Shown: piece by piece, positions 29,861 through 34,780 of the stretch
Numbering within the stretch: the stretch's first letter is position 1
How the letters are laid out: each line of letters opens with the position of its first letter
Virus record (IMG/VR): IMGVR_UViG_3300030389_002025
Span: 1 to 34,780 of that record
Source of the DNA: a virus
Reading direction: 5' to 3' (one strand)
Length of the DNA stretch: 34,780 nt
The notes under the pieces: model-generated
What the model was told of the DNA's origin: nothing
Seen by the model: only the letters and a program-made list of their open reading frames with translations
Database searches by the model: none
Position numbers and translations under genes: made by a program

Positions 29861-30555
29861 AAATACTCACAACTGGAAACGCCAAAATCATAAAGGGCGA
29901 AGCGTACGGATTCATGACGCGAGGTATTCACTTTGCGCCCGCAACGTTAAGCGGATACAACGTTTGCGCGTGGGCCTCGCAGGGATGCGCGATGGCGTGT
30001 TTGAATACAAGCGGACGCGGGCGGATGCAATCCATTCAAGACTCGCGCGTTGCCAAGACTCGCGCTTTTTTTGCGGACAAGGAAGGATTCCTTTGCAACT
30101 TGGTAAAAGAGATCGAAAGCGCCGTAAAAAGCGCAGATCGGAAAGGATTGCGTCCATGCTTTCGCTTGAATTTAACAAGCGATTTGCCATGGGAAAATAT
30201 CCGATGCCATGACGGACAGAACGTTTTTGAAAAATTTCCGCAAGTCCAGTTTTATGATTATACCAAAGGCTTCAAACGTATGGAAAAGTACTTGAACGGG
30301 AAAATGCCCAAAAATTATCACTTAACGTTTTCTCGGTCTGAATCGAACGACAAGCATGCGCGCTTGGTTTTGGCCATGGGTGGAAACGTGGCGGTTGTCT
30401 TTCGTAATCACTTACCTAGTCAATGGGAAAATAGAACCGTAATCGATGGTGATGAATCCGATTTGCGATTCAAAGACCCGCATGGCGTTGTCGTTGGCCT
30501 TGTTGAAAAGGGTGATGCCAAAAAGGATGAATCCGGATTTGTAGTGAATCCATAA
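29857..30555 (+). CDS. GP88-like phage protein with CX6CX3C cluster
   Basis: A 232-aa protein resembling the phage 'gene product 88' family: MTRGIHFAPATLSGYNVCAW, ASQGCAMACLNTSGRGRM with C37, C44 and C48, then LRPCFRLNLTSDLPWENIRC, FYDYTKGFKRMEKYLNG, YHLTFSRSESN and VAVVFRNHLP. The cysteine cluster could hold a metal or an Fe-S site, but no enzyme activity is known to me. ATGA overlap with the upstream 118-aa gene. It is the largest gene of the accessory block. Confidence 0.7.
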   Translation: MKILTTGNAKIIKGEAYGFMTRGIHFAPATLSGYNVCAWASQGCAMACLNTSGRGRMQSIQDSRVAKTRAFFADKEGFLCNLVKEIESAVKSADRKGLRPCFRLNLTSDLPWENIRCHDGQNVFEKFPQVQFYDYTKGFKRMEKYLNGKMPKNYHLTFSRSESNDKHARLVLAMGGNVAVVFRNHLPSQWENRTVIDGDESDLRFKDPHGVVVGLVEKGDAKKDESGFVVNP

Positions 30556-30574
30556 GTAAAGGAGAAAGAAAAAT

Positions 30575-30664
30575 ATGAACTATGATTTGTTAGTAATGAC
30601 GCTCCCTTGGCTTTTCCCGCTTTGGGTGATGCTTGCGGATTTATTCGGGGGGGATGATTTATGA
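30575..30664 (+). CDS. 29-aa hydrophobic micropeptide
   Basis: ATG at 30575 behind AAAGGAGAAAGAAAAAT. MNYDLLVMTLPWLFPLWVML then ADLFGGDDL: one hydrophobic span and an acidic end. Its TGA overlaps the next ATG (ATGA). Good ribosome site and coupling support it. Probable membrane peptide, perhaps inhibiting a host membrane protein; unproven. Confidence 0.6.
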   Translation: MNYDLLVMTLPWLFPLWVMLADLFGGDDL

Positions 30665-30894
30665 TTCACGCAAAAGACTTATTCCCCATCGCGATGGATC
30701 GTATCCACGATCTGATGGAGCGTGGCCACACAAACCGAACCGCAAAGGCGCAAGCATTACTAGATGCGTTTGAAGAGGGAGAGCGGAAAGGCGAGAAGCG
30801 TGGGGGACGCAAGACGAGCGTTCGCGGAGCGAACCGCGTAAAGAGAAACGCGGATCGCGTAGGCGCGAGGCAAATGGAATTACCACTAACATAA
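30661..30894 (+). CDS. Small protein ending in a sliding-clamp-binding-like motif
   Basis: A 77-aa protein. N-terminal helices (MIHAKDLFPIAMDRIHDLME, then AKAQALLDAFEEGERKGEKR), a basic linker (RKTSVRGANRVKRNADRV), and a C-terminus QMELPLT. QMELPL fits the hexapeptide by which bacterial proteins such as Hda (QLSLPL) bind the beta sliding clamp. A flexible basic tether with such a tip suggests a host clamp binder; binding is untested. ATGA overlap with the 29-aa peptide. Confidence 0.6.
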   Translation: MIHAKDLFPIAMDRIHDLMERGHTNRTAKAQALLDAFEEGERKGEKRGGRKTSVRGANRVKRNADRVGARQMELPLT

Positions 30895-30911
30895 AATAAG
30901 AAAGGAATACT

Positions 30912-31160
30912 ATGAACGATACAAAAGAGAAACACGCCACATTCACGCCCGGACCGTGGGTGATGGTACAGGAAGAACTTGGTATTGCTTTATCAAAAGC
31001 AGAAGGCAATCTTAACCATCTAGCGCGAGAATCCAATCAATCTGATTGGGGGGGCTCAATAACTCAAGGAGAAGCGATTCTTAATGCTTTAAATGCAGTA
31101 CAACAAGCTCGCAAAGCATGGCAAGCAGTTTTACACGAAGAAAGAAAAGGCAAGCAATGA
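30912..31160 (+). CDS. 82-aa hypothetical protein
   Basis: MNDTKEKHATFTPGPWVMVQ, then EGNLNHLARESNQSDWGGSI and a helical end (ALNAVQQARKAWQAVLHEER). The opening ATFTPGPW is common at the start of phage proteins of unknown function. Leader AAATAAGAAAGGAATACT. Stop overlaps the next ATG (ATGA). Confidence 0.6.
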   Translation: MNDTKEKHATFTPGPWVMVQEELGIALSKAEGNLNHLARESNQSDWGGSITQGEAILNALNAVQQARKAWQAVLHEERKGKQ

Positions 31161-31210
31161 TCACGACCCAATCAAGAAAAAAGTTACTACTCACCGAAAC
31201 GGATGACTAA
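31157..31210 (+). CDS. Possible 17-aa coupling peptide
   Basis: ATG at 31157 overlaps the previous TGA; the frame gives MITTQSRKKLLLTETDD and ends at TAA 31208-31210, overlapping the next gene by 8 bp (ATGACTAA). It may serve only to carry ribosomes to the 43-aa membrane gene. Evidence is positional. Confidence 0.3.
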   Translation: MITTQSRKKLLLTETDD

Positions 31211-31334
31211 GCCAAACGAATCCGACACCATTGCCCGCATGTGCGTTGGCCTGATTGTCTTCCTGGCAATCCGGCTCGCGCCCAAAGCGGTCGAATGGTG
31301 GCAGAAGAGAAATGAGAAAGGAGAAATGCAATGA
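31203..31334 (+). CDS. 43-aa single-span membrane peptide
   Basis: MTKPNESDTIARMCVGLIVF, then LAIRLAPKAVEWWQKRNEKG and EMQ. One hydrophobic span at about 13-24 followed by an amphipathic aromatic/basic helix. Its last codons form the ribosome site for the next gene, ending in an ATGA overlap. Function unknown. Confidence 0.6.
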   Translation: MTKPNESDTIARMCVGLIVFLAIRLAPKAVEWWQKRNEKGEMQ

Positions 31335-31684
31335 AGCTTTTAGATCGAGTTTTAAATGAAACCACAGAGCAAGGTGAAGCATTAAGTGTCTACATTAAGA
31401 AAGCAAAGCATACCTTGGAGGAATGGAACGAGAAAGAGGTAAATCAATGGGAGCTTGTTTTTCATTGGAAAGATGTACCAAACCCAAACTTTGGATATAG
31501 TTATTACATTGATACAATCATGGATGAATACTGGGGTAATAAAGGTGGTTTATGCCTTAATGGACATACCTATGATTACGCTTCAGTAAGTGAAGAAGTA
31601 ATGGATAGAGTAAGAGCATTTATTCAAGAGTTTGTAGATGCAAATGACATTTTACTTGAAAAGGAGAAAGGAGAAATGCAATGA
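31331..31684 (+). CDS. 117-aa hypothetical protein
   Basis: MKLLDRVLNETTEQGEALSV, NQWELVFHWKDVPNPNFGYS, IDTIMDEYWGNKGGLCLNGH and a long acidic helix. Ends EKEKGEMQ, the same terminal residues as the preceding 43-aa protein, because the same AAAGGAGAAATGCA ribosome site is reused. Alpha/beta soluble protein, no family recognised. Confidence 0.6.
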   Translation: MKLLDRVLNETTEQGEALSVYIKKAKHTLEEWNEKEVNQWELVFHWKDVPNPNFGYSYYIDTIMDEYWGNKGGLCLNGHTYDYASVSEEVMDRVRAFIQEFVDANDILLEKEKGEMQ

Positions 31685-31977
31685 GTGAAGAATACAACTT
31701 TAGTGCAATACAAATGGGCATTGCTTTGCTTGCTACCTCTGCGGGTTGTAAAGTTTCAATGATCACAATTGAAGATTTACCCAAAAGGTTTACCAAAAGC
31801 AGTCCTGTAGGACTCGCAGTTTACGGCTATGAAGATTACTTTGTGGTCCACATGGACGGGATTGTCGAGTTTGTGCCTTCAGGGGATAGGACGGAAGAAA
31901 CAGACGATTGGATTATATATCTCGCAAAATTAATAAGAAATTTTAGGACAAAGAATAAAGAGCGCATAACTCTTTAA
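31681..31977 (+). CDS. 98-aa hypothetical protein, last of accessory block
   Basis: MSEEYNFSAIQMGIALLATS, then KVSMITIEDLPKRFTKSSPV, GYEDYFVVHMDGIVEFVPSG and a basic end (RNFRTKNKERITL). Small alpha/beta fold. ATGA overlap upstream. It is convergent with the helicase gene, and no clear terminator is visible in the 120 bp between (31978-32097): only a weak bulged hairpin (about 32027-32066). Confidence 0.6.
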   Translation: MSEEYNFSAIQMGIALLATSAGCKVSMITIEDLPKRFTKSSPVGLAVYGYEDYFVVHMDGIVEFVPSGDRTEETDDWIIYLAKLIRNFRTKNKERITL

Positions 31978-32097
31978 CCCCATACCCCCTCAAAAAAGCG
32001 TTTTGATTGCAAACATGAGTCTTTACCCTCGTCAGCTACAAAAACTCTTTCTGAGGGCTTGTAGGGCATCTTAAACGGCATTATAGGCTTTCACCCT

Positions 32098-33360
32098 TCA
32101 CCCATATGGCTTGTCATTGTTAAGTCGCCCCTCAACGTGGGCCGAAAATCGGCCAAGTCTCTTGTCGAACTCAAGGGTAGTCATCCCCTGCTCGCCGTTG
32201 CGGTTCTTCGCGACCTCGCAATTGATCAAATCCTCATCATCTTTGTGGGGAGAAAGGAGCAAAACCGCATCCGCATCTTGTTCGATGCTTCCGGACTCCC
32301 GAAGATCGGACAAGGCGGGCTTTCGCTTTTGCACTTCAAGCGCTCGGTTGAGTTGAGAAAGGGCGAGGACCGAAGTTTGGTATTCCAACGCCAAAGTTTT
32401 ACAACATCGAGAAATCTCGGAAACTTCTTGGGTTCTCGACTCATAGCCTTTCGCGGAGAGTAGTTGCAAATAATCCACGACTACCAATCCCAGTTCGCCT
32501 TCCATGCGTTGTTGAGCGAGAAATGCGCGAAAACTTTCCAGCGTTGCCTCATGGTCGTCCTTGAAGGTAATTGGCCATTGCTTGATGCGTTGGGTGGTTT
32601 CCGCGAGTCTCCTCTTCGCAATATGGTCCATTGAATCCTTCATCGTGGGGCGCGGGACTCCGCTCACGTTTGTGAGCAAACGTCCTGAGCATTCGCTTGC
32701 CGTCATCTCAAGACTGGCGTATGAGGTTCGCTTCCCAAACTTCGCGGCTTCATGTGTGAAATGAATCGCAAGGGCGGACTTTCCAATTCCCGGTCTTGCG
32801 GCTATGACGTACAAACATCCTTCGCGAAACCCGCCGTTGAGCAAACCGTCCAACCCTTTGAAGCCCGTGGATATTGCGGAGACTCCGCCCGCATCGATTG
32901 CCAGGTACTCGGCTTGCGCTTCTGCGACTGCGTCACGCACGTGAGTCTGTCCTTTTCTTTTCGAGAAAGCCTTTGCCACGCGGGTGGTGAATGCGGATGC
33001 AACTTCCTCAGCGGTTTTATTGGGATCGCGAACGTCGTCCTGAGCGTAGAGTATTGCTTTCTCCACCGACTTGGCGTTTCTTTGCTCGATTACCTGATCG
33101 ACGTATCTGTCGATTTGTCCGCCTCCGTATTGCGCGGATATCTCCGTAACCTCGTTTGCGAGGTCAGGAAGTTCGATCATCACGTCAACCTCGTTAACGT
33201 CGGGCGAATGTTTCGCGATGGCTTTAAATATCTGTTGGCGGGTGGGCGAAGTAAAGTCGTCTTCGGTGAGATGCTCCAATGCGATGGCCGAGGATCGGCC
33301 CGATTCATCGCGCATGGAAGCTGAGAGAACCGCAATCTCCGCTAATGAGAAATCAATCAC
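32098..33360 (-). CDS. dnaB: DnaB-type replicative helicase
   Basis: A 420-aa hexameric helicase. N-terminal DnaB domain (IALEHLTEDDFTSPTRQQIF and on to ~135). RecA-like C-domain with Walker A ARPGIGKS (about 188-195), LEMTASEC (H1a), Walker B VVVDYLQLLS (about 293-302), the ALSQLNRALE loop, LSDLRESGSIEQDADAVLLL and NRNGEQG. It unwinds DNA 5'-3' at the phage fork. Fused primase is absent. It follows the RHH/DnaT-like gene by an ATGA overlap, so this pair is the replication-initiation module. Confidence 0.92.
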   Translation of the reverse strand: MIDFSLAEIAVLSASMRDESGRSSAIALEHLTEDDFTSPTRQQIFKAIAKHSPDVNEVDVMIELPDLANEVTEISAQYGGGQIDRYVDQVIEQRNAKSVEKAILYAQDDVRDPNKTAEEVASAFTTRVAKAFSKRKGQTHVRDAVAEAQAEYLAIDAGGVSAISTGFKGLDGLLNGGFREGCLYVIAARPGIGKSALAIHFTHEAAKFGKRTSYASLEMTASECSGRLLTNVSGVPRPTMKDSMDHIAKRRLAETTQRIKQWPITFKDDHEATLESFRAFLAQQRMEGELGLVVVDYLQLLSAKGYESRTQEVSEISRCCKTLALEYQTSVLALSQLNRALEVQKRKPALSDLRESGSIEQDADAVLLLSPHKDDEDLINCEVAKNRNGEQGMTTLEFDKRLGRFSAHVEGRLNNDKPYG

Positions 33361-33827
33361 ACTCGTTTAATGCCTTCCCATTCGTCCACCTCCTTTTTGG
33401 GTAAGCGCTCCTTTATCCAAGTCCTGCAAGCGTTTCGAAAGGTAGCGTTCCAATCCGCCTTCTCGTGACCGTTGGACTTCGCCCAGTCCATGAATATCTC
33501 AAGAGCTTGCTGATGATCGATTCCGAACTCTTCGCTTATGGTTTCCGGTGGTGAAAAGTTTTCCGGAATCGTGGAGTGTGTTTCCTTCTCTGATTTTCCA
33601 ATTTTTTTGTTTTTGTTTTGTATACTATATATATTAATATTCTCGGAGAGAATATCCGCGCGCGTGAGGGATTTTACCAAAAACCTCCCGAGAACCTCCG
33701 TAATATAGCCGCAAATTGTGGCAGATGGATTTGTGCCGTAAATTTTACAATACTCCTCTAAAATATCACGATGCCACTTTGGTATTCTTAGCCTGATTTC
33801 TACCTTTTCAAATCTTTCGTCAGTCAT
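33357..33827 (-). CDS. RHH/DnaT-like replication protein, probable helicase loader
   Basis: A 156-aa protein. Residues about 8-50 (VEIRLRIPKWHRDILEEYCK, then NPSATICGYITEVLGRFLV) read as a ribbon-helix-helix DNA-binding domain; after a Lys/Ser linker, residues about 98-147 (ISEEFGIDHQQALEIFMDWA, then GHEKADWNATFRNACRTWIK) match the C-terminal part of DnaT/replication-protein-O-like primosome factors. It could mark the origin and recruit DnaB, encoded directly downstream. Its first codons and upstream region are repeated at the left end of the window. Confidence 0.65.
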   Translation of the reverse strand: MTDERFEKVEIRLRIPKWHRDILEEYCKIYGTNPSATICGYITEVLGRFLVKSLTRADILSENINIYSIQNKNKKIGKSEKETHSTIPENFSPPETISEEFGIDHQQALEIFMDWAKSNGHEKADWNATFRNACRTWIKERLPKKEVDEWEGIKRV

Positions 33828-33912
33828 TGTAAATGTTTGTAAGTATGGAAATGATAAGCCAAATGAAGGTCGCTGAACTAGCGATGAAAATGACTGTAAA
33901 TATTAGATATTC
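33815..33912. repeat. Right copy of 98-bp exact direct repeat
   Basis: Identical to bases 1-98. It contains the start of the RHH/DnaT-like gene and its 5' noncoding region with the TCGCT/AGCGA hairpin (33870-33884). Beyond it (leftward on the minus strand of the circle) the two window ends differ: here a 105-aa gene is present, at the left end it is absent. Confidence 0.95.
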
Positions 33913-33923
33913 GAAGATTTCCC

Positions 33924-34241
33924 TCATGGTTTTATTTCAAAGAATTTGAGGGTCCATTCATAAATCTTTAGGCAATCGTTGGCTCGATCTTCTCCGACTT
34001 GCCATAGTGATTGGAAAGCTTCTTTGGGGGTGGAGTGACTCTTTGCAAACCTTATGAAATCCGCAATAGATACGGTTATGCATCCGCATTCTTTGCATGG
34101 TTTTTTTCTAAATTTAAAATGACGTAAAATTGCGTTGACTGCGGGTTTTGGAATTCTCCAACGTTCACCGTCAACTGTTATTACTTGACCATCCAAATAT
34201 TTAAATGGCATTGTTTTTAATTCTTTTAGCGTCTTTTTCAT
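33924..34241 (-). CDS. 105-aa hypothetical gene present only in right allele
   Basis: MKKTLKELKTMPFKYLDGQV, GERWRIPKPAVNAILRHFKF, a CKECGC cysteine cluster, then IADFIRFAKSHSTPKEAFQS and WQVGEDRANDCLKIYEWTL. Its ATG makes an ATGA overlap with the regulator stop, and its own TGA sits in the same CTCATG context that ends the regulator at the left end, so the gene is a clean insertion of about 314 bp. Function unknown; Cys cluster may bind metal. Confidence 0.65.
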   Translation of the reverse strand: MKKTLKELKTMPFKYLDGQVITVDGERWRIPKPAVNAILRHFKFRKKPCKECGCITVSIADFIRFAKSHSTPKEAFQSLWQVGEDRANDCLKIYEWTLKFFEIKP

Positions 34242-34780
34242 GCCGTTACCAATGCTTTTGCAAGTGCGGGAAACTTTCCGCTGAATGCTTTTGGGTTTTT
34301 GGTTTCTACGAGTCTACGTTCTTCAAGGTCTTCGCCCAAGTATATTGTAAGTCCTTCTTTGGATAAAGTCCCATCAAGATCAAGCTTTTCATTAAACTCA
34401 TGTATTTTCTTGTCTAGATTCTGCGAAAGTTGCCCAACTCTACTTGCAGTCAAATCATGCTTTTTCGCTATCGCACTCATCGGATGCCCTTCAACCCTGT
34501 TCATCAAAAGAATATCAATCTCAATCAAATCGAGTTTATCGAAAAGCATTTGCAAGATTTCCTTGTTTTCGAGATTCAATGACTGATTATTTGGAAGCAA
34601 ACGATCTGACTCAACTTCTTGATAATAAGTCATGCTCTTTACTTTTGAGGTAAACATCTCAGGCCATTCGCTTATTACGTCCACAATCATTCCGGCATCC
34701 AAAAACGCCAACTCGATCTTCTTGACCTCTCCCTCGGTAGGTCTGCGTTTGAGATTTATGATCTCACCGATTTGCGATTG
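34238..34780 (-). CDS. XRE HTH / sigma-like regulator, right allele (5' partial)
   Basis: Same gene as 110-754, aligned residue for residue from QSQIGEIINLKRRPTEGEVK to the stop, entering the window at about residue 36. The sigma-region-4-like part is nearly identical. Differences cluster in the C-terminal stretch (DLDGTLSKEGLTIYLGEDLE versus the left copy) and include one 3-bp indel. The end is KALVTA. The N-terminus lies beyond the window. Best seen as a strain variant of one locus; a true paralogue is possible. Confidence 0.8.
   Translation of the reverse strand, partial: QSQIGEIINLKRRPTEGEVKKIELAFLDAGMIVDVISEWPEMFTSKVKSMTYYQEVESDRLLPNNQSLNLENKEILQMLFDKLDLIEIDILLMNRVEGHPMSAIAKKHDLTASRVGQLSQNLDKKIHEFNEKLDLDGTLSKEGLTIYLGEDLEERRLVETKNPKAFSGKFPALAKALVTA

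Noticed and set aside
31978-32097. Bidirectional terminator between convergent transcripts
   Set aside because: Only a bulged hairpin without a U-tract on either strand is visible.
32752-33324. 190-aa plus-strand ORF over the DnaB gene
   Set aside because: Shadow of the helicase gene.

Overview
The window looks like the essentially complete genome of a tailed double-stranded DNA phage, most likely an uncultured aquatic one with podovirus-like structural genes. Evidence for a phage is a large terminase, a portal, an acidic scaffold-like protein, an SU10/DUF5309-type major capsid protein, adaptor and tail proteins, three very large virion proteins and a holin-like protein. No integrase, tRNA, rRNA, IS element or CRISPR array was seen. 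The host cannot be read from the sequence. Resemblance of several small structural proteins to marine phage families, and a cluster of GANTC sites, make a marine alphaproteobacterial host a reasonable guess only.

The two ends are two versions of one locus. Bases 1-98 are identical to 33815-33912, and the gene that follows each copy is the same XRE/sigma-like regulator in diverged form. The first 13 bases are the start of the gene found complete at 33357-33827. A circular or circularly permuted genome of about 33.8 kb, with the last ~1 kb being a second allele from a related strain, explains this best. The right-hand allele carries one extra gene (33924-34241).

Read along the minus strand of the circle: a small-gene cluster with two HTH-type or coiled-coil proteins (27.4-25.9 kb); a PAPS-reductase-like protein and TerL; the portal, with its own consensus promoter; a string of tiny, mostly basic proteins (21.2-19.3 kb); a terminator; a consensus promoter; scaffold, capsid and decoration genes; adaptor, small virion, LamG and lysis-associated membrane genes; tail genes; three huge virion or ejection proteins; a terminator; then SSB, a RecE-like exonuclease fused to an HTH, a small PD-(D/E)XK nuclease, the XRE/sigma regulator, an RHH/DnaT-like replication protein and a DnaB-type helicase. 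No DNA polymerase, primase or endolysin was recognised.

The plus strand carries one block, 27.5-32.0 kb. It holds a terminase-small-subunit-like gene with its own terminator, a ~635 bp noncoding control region (operator-like dyads, GANTC cluster, hairpins, a possible pseudoknot) and about a dozen small accessory genes. Many of these are preceded by a near-identical AAAGAAAGGAAACTAA translation leader. Nearly all genes are packed with 1-8 bp overlaps (ATGA, TAATG), and this was used to choose starts and to recover several genes under 60 codons.
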